Assembly: GCA_018402545.1 (NCBI GenBank)
Contig: JAGYIL010000001.1
Coordinates: 2,046,001 to 2,110,000 of the forward strand
Reading direction: 5' to 3'
Length of the DNA stretch: 64,000 nt
Origin: Saccharospirillum sp.
GTDB lineage: Bacteria; Pseudomonadota; Gammaproteobacteria; Pseudomonadales; Natronospirillaceae
In this document: positions 1 through 9,254 of the stretch, piece by piece
How the letters are laid out: every line of letters begins with the position of its first letter
Numbering within the stretch: position 1 is the first letter of the stretch
The notes under the pieces: model-generated
What the model was told of the DNA's origin: nothing
Database searches by the model: none
The model's input: only the letters and a program-made list of their open reading frames with translations
Program-made: the position numbers and the translations under genes

Positions 1-106
1 CGCTTCCAAGCGCGTAACCTATGACTTCGAACGTCTGATGGACGGTGCGACCTTGGTGAAAGCCTCCGAGTTTGGGCAGGAAATCATCAAACAGATGGAT
101 AACTGA
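1..106 (+). CDS. icd: NADP-dependent isocitrate dehydrogenase, C-terminal fragment
   Basis: This is the last 34 codons of a gene that begins before the window. The visible tail contains [12 protein letters not shown] followed by SEFGQEII and ends QMDN, which matches the C-terminus of bacterial NADP isocitrate dehydrogenase (TCA cycle, isocitrate to 2-oxoglutarate). An icd gene facing cspD-clpS-clpA is a known gammaproteobacterial arrangement. A bidirectional hairpin terminator follows. Confidence 0.85.
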   Translation, partial: ASKRVTYDFERLMDGATLVKASEFGQEIIKQMDN

Positions 107-151
107 GCGCAGTACGATGGTTAGGGGTCTTTAAGGAGACCTCCCACACCC

Positions 152-182
152 AAAAAAGCCTGGCAATAGCCAGGCTTTTTTT
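152..182. terminator. Bidirectional rho-independent terminator between icd and cspD
   Basis: GCCTGGC (158-164) pairs with GCCAGGC (169-175) around a 4-base loop. An A-run lies before the stem and a T-run after it, so the hairpin can end icd on the plus strand and cspD on the minus strand. Confidence 0.85.
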
Positions 183-224
183 ATCCTTCAACGGAAGTTG
201 GCTGTCTGTTCCAGCCGGATCGGT

Positions 225-521
225 TTAGTCAGGGTAATCGCTGGTTGCGCGCTCCTTGGCAGGCTGGGCTGTTTCAGTAGACTGGGCAGGGGAGGCGGCT
301 GTTTGCGCACCAGGCTCAGGTAATGCCCGGATGTTAACAGCATGAATGCCGCGATCGGCCTTGACGGTGTCGAATTCCACCGGTTGTCCGGCCTTGAGTG
401 TCTTGTAGCCTTCCATCTGAATGGAGGAGAAATGGGCAAACAGGTCTTCTTCATGTTCGTCACAAACGACGAAGCCGAAACCCTTTGCATTGTTGAACCA
501 CTTTACTTTCCCTACGGGCAT
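225..521 (-). CDS. cspD: Cold-shock domain protein, CspD-like
   Basis: A 98-residue protein with one cold-shock OB-fold domain in residues 1-67. The RNA-binding motifs are KGFGFV (residues 13-18) and DLFAHFSSI (about residues 26-34). A low-complexity tail rich in Ala, Gln, Thr and Pro follows. The family binds single-stranded DNA or RNA; E. coli CspD inhibits replication in stationary phase. Placement beside clpS-clpA is the typical cspD context and supports this name over cspA. A good Shine-Dalgarno (AAGGAG) lies 6 bases before the ATG. The tail is longer than in most Csp proteins; its role is unknown. Confidence 0.85.
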   Translation of the reverse strand: MPVGKVKWFNNAKGFGFVVCDEHEEDLFAHFSSIQMEGYKTLKAGQPVEFDTVKADRGIHAVNIRALPEPGAQTAASPAQSTETAQPAKERATSDYPD

Positions 522-1219
522 AACGGACTCCTTACGACCACGTTAAATTACAACTTGAAATCGACCACGCCTCTTGCTTGACCGGGTCGACCCCTGTTCA
601 CAATGACACCTAGGTAGAGATGGACAGCCACTTATTGGCAGGGTGTTGCTCAGTCTCCGGCCAGCCTCTTCCCTGAGTCTCGTGAGAGACCTGTTGGTTT
701 GAACCGTTCCACTCAGCGAGTTGCATTTCGAGGTAACGATATGCAATGCTCTGTGAGGTTCTCACCCAACCCGTCCACAGCCAGACGTTACACGCCTTGC
801 AGGGGAAATACCGACGACTCGTTGGCATACCCAAAGGTTATTCACTAACCTTACCTGCGTTCTGTGAGCGGTTGTATTCAACAGCCACGATACATCGACT
901 ACTAGGCCTCATCGACCACCGAGTCGAGCTGTACAGTATTCATACAGATCTAACGGTTAGGCTATGGTTGGTTGTTGAACCATTGAAGTCAAGCACCATC
1001 TCGCTGAGTTATGAAGCAGCGCACGTTGTGTTCACCTGATGTTACTGAAAATACGCCTGGTTCAGCACTTCTGCGTTAGCTTTAACACAGTTCGGTTGCT
1101 TGAGCCCGGCGCTGTGACGCGCATAATTAAGCCTTCAGGAAAACATCCTGTTGTTGAGTCATTGGAAAACCACCGGGTCAGCCCCACCGTATAATCTGAA
1201 TGAGTTTGAACATCGACCT
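522..1219. other. Gene-poor gap between cspD and clpS
   Basis: About 700 bases separate the divergent cspD and clpS genes, which is long for this locus. The cspD Shine-Dalgarno lies at its left edge and the clpS promoter should lie at its right. Open frames inside (746-1039 plus, 610-834 minus) overlap each other on opposite strands, lack convincing ribosome binding sites and resemble no family I know. No repeat copy, tRNA or transposase remnant was recognised. It may hold a small RNA, a long cold-shock leader or decayed foreign DNA. Confidence 0.5.
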
Positions 1220-1627
1220 ATGACCATTACTACTACTGGAAAGCCAGATCTGTACGACGCCGGAATGAATGGTATTCACGCTGGCACCCCACGGCTGGGG
1301 CCTGACGAGCCCGAGCAGGGAGACGACTATGGTGTCGCCACCCGGACTCAGGATCCGGAGCTTAAGCAACCCCCTCTTTACCGGGTGATTTTGCTGAACG
1401 ACGACTACACCCCGATGGAGTTCGTGGTACACATTCTCGAGAACTTTTTTTACATGTCCCGGGAAAAGGCGACGCAAGTCATGTTAGCAGTGCACACTCA
1501 AGGCAAAGGCGTGTGCGGCGTCTATACTAGGGATATAGCGGAAACCAAGGCGGCCATGGTGAACCAGTATTCCAGGGACAATGAACATCCCCTGGTGTGT
1601 GAGGTAGAAAAGGCAGATGACCAGTGA
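1220..1627 (+). CDS. clpS: ATP-dependent Clp protease adaptor ClpS
   Basis: ClpS recognises N-terminal Leu, Phe, Tyr or Trp on proteins and delivers them to ClpAP. The core holds the family hallmarks [13 protein letters not shown] and [20 protein letters not shown]. The frame is open from 1151, but the ATG at 1220 gives 135 residues, close to the usual 105-125; an internal ATG at 1265 (120 residues) is also possible, and neither has a strong Shine-Dalgarno. The stop is 21 bases before clpA, so the two are one operon. The N-terminal extension is variable in this family and is probably the flexible segment that engages ClpA. Confidence 0.9.
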   Translation: MTITTTGKPDLYDAGMNGIHAGTPRLGPDEPEQGDDYGVATRTQDPELKQPPLYRVILLNDDYTPMEFVVHILENFFYMSREKATQVMLAVHTQGKGVCGVYTRDIAETKAAMVNQYSRDNEHPLVCEVEKADDQ

Positions 1628-1648
1628 TCAGCAAGAGGGTTATATACC

Positions 1649-3919
1649 ATGCTAAGTAAAGATCTCGAATTGACGCTGAATAATGCGTTCAAAGATGCGC
1701 GGGGCAAGCGGCATGAGTTCATGACCGTGGAGCACCTGTTGCTGGCGTTGCTGGACAATCATGCTGCAGCCGAAGTGCTGACGGCCTGTGCTGCCGACAT
1801 TCCGCAACTGCGTCGCGACCTGACGGAATTCATTGATTCCACGACGCCCCTGATTCCGATTGACGATGAAGACCGTGAAACCCAGCCAACCCTGGGCTTC
1901 CAGCGAGTCTTACAGCGTGCAGTGTTCCACGTTCAGTCGTCTGGCAAGAAAGAGGTAACCGGCGCCAACGTGCTGGTGGCCATTTTCTCCGAGCAGGAGA
2001 GCCAGGCGGTGTTCTTCCTCAAACAGCAGAGCATCTCACGCATCGACGTGGTCAATTTTATTGCCCACGGCATCTCCAAGGTGCAAAGCGAAAATGCCCA
2101 GCCGAATGAAGACTTCAACGCCGATCAGCAGGAAGAGGGCGGTGGCGACGGTGTTCAGGGCAGTGCCCTGGAGAGTTTTGCCTCAAACCTGAACGAGCTG
2201 GCCCGCAAGGGGCAGATCGATCCGCTGGTTGGACGCGAGCACGAAGTTGAGCGCGTTATCCAGATCCTTTCGCGCCGGCGCAAGAACAATCCGCTGCTGG
2301 TCGGAGAAACCGGGGTGGGTAAAACCGCCATTGCCGAAGGCCTGGCCAAACGCATCATCGACAACGATGTGCCTGAAATTATGGAAGGGGCTCAGGTCTT
2401 TTCCCTCGATCTTGGCGCCTTGCTCGCTGGTACCAAGTACAGGGGTGATTTCGAGAAACGCCTGAAAACGTTGTTGGCCGAATTGAAGAAAAAGGAAAAG
2501 TCGATTCTGTTTATCGATGAAATCCACACCATCATTGGTGCCGGAGCAGCGTCTGGCGGCGTTATGGATGCCTCCAATCTGCTCAAGCCAATGCTCAGTT
2601 CCGGTGAACTCAGATGCATGGGCTCTACGACATTCCAGGAATTTCGTGGCATTTTCGAGAAAGACAGCGCGCTTACCCGACGGTTTCAGAAGATTGATGT
2701 CAATGAGCCGTCGGTCGATGAAACCTATCGCATTCTGAAAGGGCTGAAGTCGCGGTTTGAAGAGCATCACCACCTCAAGTACACCGATAAATCGCTGAAA
2801 GCGGCTGCAGAGCTGTCGGCCCGGTACATCACCGACCGCCACCTGCCGGACAAAGCCATTGACGTCATCGACGAAGCGGGTGCGGCTCAACGGCTGTTGC
2901 CAGCCAGTAAGCGTAAGAAGTCGATCAACGTCAGTGATGTCGAGAAGGTCATCGCCTCCATTGCCCGCATTCCGGAAAAAAGCGTCAGCCGTAACGACAA
3001 GGAAGTGCTGGAACATCTGGAGCGTAACCTGAAGATGACTGTCTTCGGGCAAGAGCAGGCCATTGAGCAATTGGCCTCGTCGATCAAGCTGGCCCGTGCC
3101 GGTCTGAAATCGGTCGACAAGCCAATCGGGTCCTTCCTGTTTGCCGGCCCGACTGGGGTGGGTAAAACAGAGGTGTCCAAGCAACTGGCCGATTCTCTGG
3201 GTATTGAGCTGTTGCGGTTTGATATGTCGGAGTACATGGAGCGCCACACCGCTTCGCGTCTGATTGGGGCTCCTCCGGGCTACGTCGGGTTCGATCAGGG
3301 TGGTTTGCTGACCGATGGGGTATCCAAGCATCCGCATTGTGTGCTGCTGCTAGATGAAATCGAAAAAGCGCACCCGGATGTCTTCAACCTGCTGTTGCAG
3401 GTTATGGACCACGGCACCCTGACCGACAACAACGGGCGCAAGGCAGACTTCCGCAATGTCATTCTGATCATGACCAGCAATGCCGGCGCACAGGAAATCA
3501 ACCGCCGGTCCATGGGCTTCCTGGAACAGGACAACAGCACCGACGGCATGGAAATGATCCGCAAGCAGTTTACGCCGGAGTTCCGCAACCGTCTGGATGC
3601 CATCGTTCAGTTCAAGTCGCTTCCGATTGCTGTGGTTACCAGCATTGTCGACAAGTTCCTGACCGAGCTGCAGGCTCAGCTGGATGACAAGCGCGTCATG
3701 ATGGAAGTGGACGATGAGGTTCGCGCCTGGCTCGCCGAGAAAGGTTATGATGAACACATGGGCGCCCGGCCAATGAGCCGCCTGATTCAGGAGAAGGTGA
3801 AGCGCCCACTGGCCGACATGATTCTCTTCGGCCCCCTGTCCCGTGGCGGCACCGTCTATGTGCACATCCGTAACGATGAGCTGACGCTGGAAGTCGAGGA
3901 AGAAGCAGAAACGGTCTGA
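1649..3919 (+). CDS. clpA: ATP-dependent Clp protease ATP-binding subunit ClpA
   Basis: An AAA+ unfoldase of 756 residues, the normal length for ClpA. Order: Clp N-domain (about 1-145, ClpS docking), acidic linker (150-170), first AAA+ module with Walker A GETGVGKT (219-226), second module with Walker A GPTGVGKT near residue 500, and a C-terminal D2 small domain. It unfolds substrates, including N-degron proteins brought by ClpS, into ClpP; clpP is not in the window. It is cotranscribed with clpS and followed by a strong terminator. Confidence 0.97.
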   Translation: MLSKDLELTLNNAFKDARGKRHEFMTVEHLLLALLDNHAAAEVLTACAADIPQLRRDLTEFIDSTTPLIPIDDEDRETQPTLGFQRVLQRAVFHVQSSGKKEVTGANVLVAIFSEQESQAVFFLKQQSISRIDVVNFIAHGISKVQSENAQPNEDFNADQQEEGGGDGVQGSALESFASNLNELARKGQIDPLVGREHEVERVIQILSRRRKNNPLLVGETGVGKTAIAEGLAKRIIDNDVPEIMEGAQVFSLDLGALLAGTKYRGDFEKRLKTLLAELKKKEKSILFIDEIHTIIGAGAASGGVMDASNLLKPMLSSGELRCMGSTTFQEFRGIFEKDSALTRRFQKIDVNEPSVDETYRILKGLKSRFEEHHHLKYTDKSLKAAAELSARYITDRHLPDKAIDVIDEAGAAQRLLPASKRKKSINVSDVEKVIASIARIPEKSVSRNDKEVLEHLERNLKMTVFGQEQAIEQLASSIKLARAGLKSVDKPIGSFLFAGPTGVGKTEVSKQLADSLGIELLRFDMSEYMERHTASRLIGAPPGYVGFDQGGLLTDGVSKHPHCVLLLDEIEKAHPDVFNLLLQVMDHGTLTDNNGRKADFRNVILIMTSNAGAQEINRRSMGFLEQDNSTDGMEMIRKQFTPEFRNRLDAIVQFKSLPIAVVTSIVDKFLTELQAQLDDKRVMMEVDDEVRAWLAEKGYDEHMGARPMSRLIQEKVKRPLADMILFGPLSRGGTVYVHIRNDELTLEVEEEAETV

Positions 3920-3941
3920 CGTTTAAAGCGTTCAGACACTT

Positions 3942-3968
3942 AAAAAGGCACCTTAGCGTGCCTTTTTT
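3942..3968 (+). terminator. Rho-independent terminator of clpSA
   Basis: AAAAAGGCAC (3942-3951) and its complement (from 3958) form the stem, followed by six T residues. It starts 23 bases after the clpA stop. Confidence 0.85.
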
Positions 3969-3997
3969 ATTTGTCCGGTTTTTTCAGAGCGCCCAGA

Positions 3998-4020
3998 CAA
4001 AAAAACACCCGGAGGGTGTT
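3998..4020 (-). terminator. Rho-independent terminator of infA
   Basis: On the minus strand AACACCC and GGGTGTT (plus positions 4004-4010 and 4014-4020) form a 7-bp stem with a 3-base loop, followed by a T-run (the A-run at 3999-4005). It lies about 55 bases beyond the infA stop. Confidence 0.8.
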
Positions 4021-4072
4021 CTTTTATTGGGCCTGGCGGTTGTTTCAGGTCGCGTGACCCTGCAGACGTGCG

Positions 4073-4291
4073 TTAGCGGGCGCGGTACACAATGCGGCCT
4101 TTGGTCAGGTCGTAGGGCGTCAGTTCGACCTTGACCTTGTCGCCCGTCAGGATGCGAATGTAGTTTTTGCGCATTTTCCCTGAAATATGGGCAGTAATGA
4201 CATGGCCATTTTCGAGTTTGACCCGGAACATGGTGTTGGGAAGGGTGTCGAGAATCTCGCCTTCCATTTCAATAACGTCTTCTTTTGCCAT
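4073..4291 (-). CDS. infA: Translation initiation factor IF-1
   Basis: A 72-residue S1/OB-fold protein with the family core [21 protein letters not shown] and [12 protein letters not shown], full length for IF-1. It binds the ribosomal A site with IF-2 and IF-3 during initiation. It lies downstream of aat-bpt on the same strand, as is common in gammaproteobacteria. The 180 bases between bpt and infA hold overlapping alternative hairpins. Confidence 0.97.
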   Translation of the reverse strand: MAKEDVIEMEGEILDTLPNTMFRVKLENGHVITAHISGKMRKNYIRILTGDKVKVELTPYDLTKGRIVYRAR

Positions 4292-4380
4292 ATATGCTTG
4301 TACACACCTTTGATTAAGACCGCTGAGGCTGACTACTGGGTGTCAACCTCATGTAAGTATGGGAACCGGCGGGCATTCTG

Positions 4381-4436
4381 CCTGAATTTCCGGCATTTAT
4401 CAAAAAACTGGGCAAATTCAGGTATTTGGCCGGAAA
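4381..4436 (-). promoter_or_regulatory. Mutually exclusive hairpins upstream of infA
   Basis: On the minus strand one 14-base segment (plus 4381-4394) can pair either with 4414-4422 (9 bp) or with 4429-4436 (8 bp). The two pairings share the bases at 4387-4389 and so compete. No T-run follows, so it is not an ordinary terminator. It may be an infA leader switch or a bpt 3' structure; the assignment is tentative. Confidence 0.35.
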
Positions 4437-4470
4437 ATAAGTACCGCGGACGTCAGAGGTGCGCTATCAA

Positions 4471-5223
4471 TCACTCAATGCCAATGGCGTCGATCAGGTG
4501 ATCATCGAGCAACCGCCAGTGCCGGTTGATCAGCACCTCCAGCGGCCGGTAATCGGCCTTATAGGTCATTTGCGCCGACCCCGGCACCCAGTAGCCCAGA
4601 TACAGGAACGGCAGGTTAAGCGTCGCGCACAGCTGTATCTGGGTCAGAATGCTGAACACTCCCAGCCCACGCTGGCTTTGAACGGGGTCAAAAAAAGTGT
4701 AAGTCGCTGACAATCCGGTTTCCATACGGTCGGTAAAGGCAACCGCCACGATCTGATCGTTCTGTTTGAATTCAAGAATGAACGCAAGATCGGGCCGGCT
4801 GACCAGAAATTCACGATAACTGTCTTCCGATGGCGGGTACATGTCGCCCTGGTAATGCCGGTGACTGATGTACGCCTCGTACAGGCGATAATGCTCGGCT
4901 TTGTACTGACAGGGCAGTCGGCGCACACTAAGGTCCTGGTTTTTAGTCAGAATACGCCGGAAACGACGCTTCCAGTGAAACTGAGCGACCCGCACCCGCG
5001 ATGGCATACAGGCCCCGCAGGCTTCGCAATCCGGCCGGTAGAGGTGGTGACCACTGCGCCGGAAACCCAGGTGCATCATCTGTTCATAGAGGGGCAGGGA
5101 GAAGTGCAGATCCGGATCGAGAAACAGGGTCCGTGCTTGCTGCCCGTCCAGATAGCTGCAGTTGTGCTCACCGGTTCGGTACAGCTTGATGGTGTCTTCC
5201 TGTTGCTCGGACTCAGGTTTCAT
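4471..5223 (-). CDS. bpt: Aspartate/glutamate leucyltransferase (N-end rule)
   Basis: A 250-residue aminoacyl-tRNA protein transferase of the Ate1/Bpt type. It carries the Cys cluster YRPDCEACGACMPSRV (about residues 61-76) and the C-terminal GNAT-like fold. In bacteria this family adds Leu from Leu-tRNA to N-terminal Asp or Glu, making a destabilising N-degron for ClpS. A GTG nine bases upstream (5232) is in frame, but the ATG at 5223 sits better behind a G-rich Shine-Dalgarno. It overlaps the end of aat by 11 bases, so the two are translationally coupled. Confidence 0.9.
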   Translation of the reverse strand: MKPESEQQEDTIKLYRTGEHNCSYLDGQQARTLFLDPDLHFSLPLYEQMMHLGFRRSGHHLYRPDCEACGACMPSRVRVAQFHWKRRFRRILTKNQDLSVRRLPCQYKAEHYRLYEAYISHRHYQGDMYPPSEDSYREFLVSRPDLAFILEFKQNDQIVAVAFTDRMETGLSATYTFFDPVQSQRGLGVFSILTQIQLCATLNLPFLYLGYWVPGSAQMTYKADYRPLEVLINRHWRLLDDHLIDAIGIE

Positions 5224-5989
5224 CGGCAACACCCCGGACAGAAGTGGTTGGTGGTGCAGCCGGACTGCCCTGGTTGATGCGACCTGAGACTGCCTGGTTC
5301 AGCGCTGCCGCATCGGGAAAAGACAATGTGCGACGTTGTTTGGGCAATTGTTGCTCGAACCATGGTCGTTCAACCTCCCGGGCACCGAGACTGGCCAGGT
5401 GATCATTATAGACCTGGCAATCGATCAGGCGCAGTGATTGCAGCAGCGCGGCTTCCTGCAGCGCCAGCAAGGCCAGTTTAGAGCCGTTGGTACGCCGCGA
5501 GAACATACTTTCGCCGAAAAAGACGCCGTCGATGCCCACACCGTACAGGCCACCTATCAGGTCGTCATCACACCACACCTCGACCGAGTGAGCCCAGCCT
5601 AGCTGATGCAGTTCGGTATAGGCGTCGCGCATCGGCGCGCTGATCCAGGTGCCGGGTTGATGGGCCCTTGGGGCCTGACACGCCTCGATGACCCGGGAAA
5701 AGGCGCTGTTGACGGTGATTGTCGGCGGTGTCTGGCGGTAAGCTTTGCGAAGACTGCGTGACAGGTGCATTTCGCCCGGTAACAGCACCATGCGCGGCTC
5801 GGGAGACCACCACAGAATGGGCTCTCCGTCGCTGTACCAGGGGAATATGCCCCGCTCGTAAGCGGTCAGCAGCCACTCGGGTGTCAGCGCGCCGCCTGCC
5901 GCCAGCAAGCCTGGCGGATTGGCCAGAGCCTCCGTGGTCGGTGGAAAGCAGGCGCTCTGTTCAGCTTCCAGCCAGCTTAGTTGTGGCAT
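5213..5989 (-). CDS. aat: Leucyl/phenylalanyl-tRNA--protein transferase
   Basis: A 258-residue protein with Aat family segments FPPTTEALANPPGLLAAGG at the N-terminus, GIFPWYSDGEPILWWSPEPR, and GGLYGVGIDGVFFGESMFSR in the catalytic core. It attaches Leu or Phe to N-terminal Arg or Lys, creating primary N-degrons in the cytoplasm. It is first in the aat-bpt(-infA) operon. With clpS-clpA 1.3 kb away, writer and reader of the pathway are encoded side by side. Confidence 0.95.
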   Translation of the reverse strand: MPQLSWLEAEQSACFPPTTEALANPPGLLAAGGALTPEWLLTAYERGIFPWYSDGEPILWWSPEPRMVLLPGEMHLSRSLRKAYRQTPPTITVNSAFSRVIEACQAPRAHQPGTWISAPMRDAYTELHQLGWAHSVEVWCDDDLIGGLYGVGIDGVFFGESMFSRRTNGSKLALLALQEAALLQSLRLIDCQVYNDHLASLGAREVERPWFEQQLPKQRRTLSFPDAAALNQAVSGRINQGSPAAPPTTSVRGVADET

Positions 5990-6214
5990 AAAAATGCTCG
6001 GTGTATCAATAAGTTGGGCTTCATATTGTGGTATCTTAGTGCTCTTTCGTGTGGACTGCCACGCCCGGACGGATCAGCGTATCCCCGGGCTGAGTTGAAC
6101 GGCCGTCGGGGTGCTTTCTGTGCCCGGGCTGCTTCAGCTAGAATGCGAGCCTGCAACGATGGGCAGGGACCTTACCGCCAAACATGACCGACACACTAGA
6201 CAGGTAACTTCGAT

Positions 6215-8557
6215 TTGACGCAAAAGAACGCTTCGGCACGCAAGGAACTCTCACGAGCGCGTGACGACCACAGAGTTCTGGATGTAAAGCAGCGCTTGCT
6301 GCACGAGGGCAGTTTACTGCTGTCTCTGGCGGTGGGCGTCTATCTGCTGATTGCTCTTGCCTCTCACCATCCGTCCGACCCGGGCTGGGCCTACTCGGGT
6401 GCGGGCGAGGGCGTCCGCAACATGGCGGGCACGGCCGGGGCCTACCTGTCGTCATTGCTGTTCAGTCTGGTCGGTGGTCTGGCTTATGGTTTGCCGGCTA
6501 TTTTCCTCTTTCGGGCCTGGGCAACGTTTCGCGACCGTAAGGCCGGCCTGCACTGGAACCCACTGCTGATCGCCATCCGAACACTGGGCTGGGCGCTATT
6601 TGTGTGTGTCAGCAGCGCCCTGGCAACCGTGCATATTGCCAGCAATCAAACCGCAAGCGCCGGCGGCTGGCTGGGCATTGAGCTTTCGGAGTGGATATTC
6701 CCGATTCTGGGCATGACCGGTACGACTCTGTTGCTGGTCGTGCTGTGGTTCATCTCGCTGACACTGGCCATGAACGTCTCCTGGTTGAGGTTGATGGAGC
6801 GCATCGGCCGGCTGCTGTTTTCCGGTGTCACCGCGATGCGTGACAGCCTGCAGTCGCGCCGCCGCCGTCAGGCGGAAAAAGCCCAGGTCAAACAGGTGGT
6901 TGAAACCCGCAAGGCCAATCTCGACATTCAGATCGAGAAACAGTCGAAGCGCAAACCGCCTCAGATCAAACCATTGCAGCCCAAAACCACCGAGCCCAGC
7001 GAACGCGTGCAAAAAGAAAAGCAGCAACCGCTGTTCACCGGGGGCGACTCAAACACTCCGTTGCCGGCTCTGAGCCTGCTGACTTCTGGCGAGCACGACA
7101 CCAATAATGGTTACAGCCAGGAAGCGCTGGAAGCCATGTCGCGCATGCTGGAAATCAAACTCAAAGACTTCAATGTTGATGCTGAAGTGACCGAGGTAGC
7201 CCCCGGACCGGTGATTACCCGGTTTGAGATCCAGCCGGCCGCCGGTATTAAAGTATCGAAAATATCCAACCTGGCGAAGGATCTCGCGCGGTCGATGGCG
7301 CTGGTCAGTGTCCGGGTGGTGGAGATCATTCCCGGCAAAACCACCGTGGGCATCGAGATTCCCAACGAAAAACGCGACATCGTGCGGCTCAGCGATGTGC
7401 TTCAGTCGAGCGCCTACGACAAGGCTAAATCAGCGCTGACGCTGGCGCTGGGTCATGATATTGGCGGAGCTCCCGTGGTCGCGGATCTGGGCAAAATGCC
7501 TCATCTTCTGGTCGCCGGTACTACTGGCTCAGGTAAGTCTGTCGGCGTGAATTCGATGCTGTGCAGCCTGTTGTTCAAGGCCACCCCGGAAGAGGTCCGC
7601 CTGATTCTGGTCGACCCAAAAATGCTGGAACTGTCTGTGTATGAAGGCATTCCACACCTGCTGACACCGGTCATCACCGATATGAAAGATGCCGCCAATG
7701 GGCTGCGCTGGTGTGTCGCCGAGATGGAGCGTCGCTACAAGCTGATGTCGAAGGTAGGGGTGCGTAATATCGCCGGTTTCAACAAGAAGGTCGAAGATGC
7801 CCGGCGTGAGGGCGAGCCATTGCTCGACCCGCTTTATGAGCCCTTTGATACGCTTGATCCGCACGCACCAACACCAGAGCTGGAACCCCTGCCGTTTATT
7901 GTGGTGGTGGTCGACGAATTCGCCGACATGATGATGATTGTTGGCAAAAAGGTGGAAGAACTGATCGCCCGGCTGGCACAAAAAGCCCGGGCGGCAGGCA
8001 TTCACCTGATTCTCGCCACCCAGCGTCCCTCGGTGGATGTGATCACCGGTCTGATCAAGGCCAACATCCCAACCCGCATAGCGTTCCAGGTGTCCTCAAA
8101 GATCGACTCCCGGACCATTCTGGACCAGGGCGGTGCCGAGCAGCTACTGGGCCACGGCGACATGTTGTATCTGCCGCCGGGCACCGGTTTACCGGTTCGG
8201 GTGCACGGTGCCTTTGTCGATGACGATGAAGTTCACCGCGTGGTGGCCGAGTGGAAAAAACGCGGTCAGCCCGACTACATAGAGGAAATTCTGGCTGGCG
8301 GCGAAGCCGACCTGCCGGGCGTTCCCTCACTGGACGATGGCGAAGACAACCCCGAAAGCGACCCGCTGTTTGATGAGGCAGTGGCCTTTGTTACCCAGAG
8401 CCGCAAAGCCTCGATTTCTTCAGTACAGCGTAAATTACGCATTGGCTACAACCGGGCCGCTCGCCTGGTTGATACGATGGAGGCCGCCGGGATTGTCAGC
8501 TCGGCTGGCCACAACGGCAGCCGGGAAGTACTGGCACCACCCCCGCCGGCGGGGTAA
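6215..8557 (+). CDS. ftsK: DNA translocase FtsK
   Basis: FtsK couples division with chromosome dimer resolution by pumping DNA toward dif. The protein (780 residues) has four predicted membrane segments in about the first 190 residues, a short basic linker (200-285), and a motor with P-loop AGTTGSGKS near residue 435. A C-terminal winged-helix gamma domain ([23 protein letters not shown]) reads KOPS sites. The linker is much shorter than in E. coli (1329 residues), as in Pseudomonas. The only start before the first membrane segment is a TTG at 6215, with a weak AGGT upstream; no ATG is available there. Confidence 0.95.
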   Translation: MTQKNASARKELSRARDDHRVLDVKQRLLHEGSLLLSLAVGVYLLIALASHHPSDPGWAYSGAGEGVRNMAGTAGAYLSSLLFSLVGGLAYGLPAIFLFRAWATFRDRKAGLHWNPLLIAIRTLGWALFVCVSSALATVHIASNQTASAGGWLGIELSEWIFPILGMTGTTLLLVVLWFISLTLAMNVSWLRLMERIGRLLFSGVTAMRDSLQSRRRRQAEKAQVKQVVETRKANLDIQIEKQSKRKPPQIKPLQPKTTEPSERVQKEKQQPLFTGGDSNTPLPALSLLTSGEHDTNNGYSQEALEAMSRMLEIKLKDFNVDAEVTEVAPGPVITRFEIQPAAGIKVSKISNLAKDLARSMALVSVRVVEIIPGKTTVGIEIPNEKRDIVRLSDVLQSSAYDKAKSALTLALGHDIGGAPVVADLGKMPHLLVAGTTGSGKSVGVNSMLCSLLFKATPEEVRLILVDPKMLELSVYEGIPHLLTPVITDMKDAANGLRWCVAEMERRYKLMSKVGVRNIAGFNKKVEDARREGEPLLDPLYEPFDTLDPHAPTPELEPLPFIVVVVDEFADMMMIVGKKVEELIARLAQKARAAGIHLILATQRPSVDVITGLIKANIPTRIAFQVSSKIDSRTILDQGGAEQLLGHGDMLYLPPGTGLPVRVHGAFVDDDEVHRVVAEWKKRGQPDYIEEILAGGEADLPGVPSLDDGEDNPESDPLFDEAVAFVTQSRKASISSVQRKLRIGYNRAARLVDTMEAAGIVSSAGHNGSREVLAPPPPAG

Positions 8558-8610
8558 CTGGCTCATTTTTTAAAGGCCTGTACAAAGCTAATGGCTCAGG
8601 AGAGCGATTC

Positions 8611-9249
8611 ATGTTGAATTTATTTGCCCGGTCCGGGGTTGCGGTGCTGCTCAGTTGGGCCGCCATTGCACCTCAGGTACACGCTGATGACGCTGCCCGA
8701 CAGCGCCTGATCGACCTGCTGCAGTCGACGGAAACCCTGCAGGCAGAGTTTCGTCAGGAAACCTACGCCGATGGCGAGCTGCGTGGCGACCAGGCTGAGG
8801 GCATTATGAAGATTGCGCGCCCGCTCAAGTTTGTCTGGGAGGTCTCCTCGCCTTATGAACAGTCGGTCATTTCCGATGGCGAAACACTCTGGGTTCATGA
8901 CCCGGACCTGCTGCAGGCGACATACCAGCCCGCTACCAATCAGTTGCAGGAATCCCCGGCGATGATCCTCAGTCAGCCCGAATCCACGCTGAGAACCTCC
9001 TATGAGGTCACTGAGGCGGCGAACGAGAGCCTGACGGCCTATCGCCTTTACCCACTGGATGAAGACGCCGTCTTCGAAGACATGACACTGCTGTTTGAAA
9101 ACGGCCGCATCAGCGAACTTCGGCTCAGTGACAACCTGGGGCAGGACACCCGAATCACCTTCAGCAACGTCGAAACCAACCTGACGCTGGATGCGGCTGA
9201 TTTCGAGTTCACCCCGCCCGAAGGCACCGACGTCTTCGAACAGATGTAA
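8611..9249 (+). CDS. lolA: Outer-membrane lipoprotein carrier protein LolA
   Basis: A 212-residue periplasmic chaperone that takes lipoproteins from LolCDE to LolB. It has a Sec signal peptide (hydrophobic residues 8-22, cleavage probably after HA at 25-26) and LolA features such as LQAEFRQETY, GIMKIARPLKFVWEV and the DGETLWVHDPDL strand. It lies 54 bases after ftsK and 5 bases before rarA, in the ftsK-lolA-rarA order common in gammaproteobacteria. A GGAG motif precedes the ATG. Confidence 0.95.
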   Translation: MLNLFARSGVAVLLSWAAIAPQVHADDAARQRLIDLLQSTETLQAEFRQETYADGELRGDQAEGIMKIARPLKFVWEVSSPYEQSVISDGETLWVHDPDLLQATYQPATNQLQESPAMILSQPESTLRTSYEVTEAANESLTAYRLYPLDEDAVFEDMTLLFENGRISELRLSDNLGQDTRITFSNVETNLTLDAADFEFTPPEGTDVFEQM

Positions 9250-9254
9250 CCCTC

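Noticed and set aside
764-962. Possible integron attC-like pair in the cspD-clpS gap: ACCCAAC (764-770) and GTTAGGC (956-962)
   Set aside because: Both fit the loose core consensus, but the spacing of nearly 200 bases and lack of a symmetric interior make chance the better explanation.
2183-3337. Long minus-strand ORF (384 codons) opposite clpA
   Set aside because: It is a shadow of clpA codons, with no family resemblance and no ribosome binding site; clpA is unambiguous.
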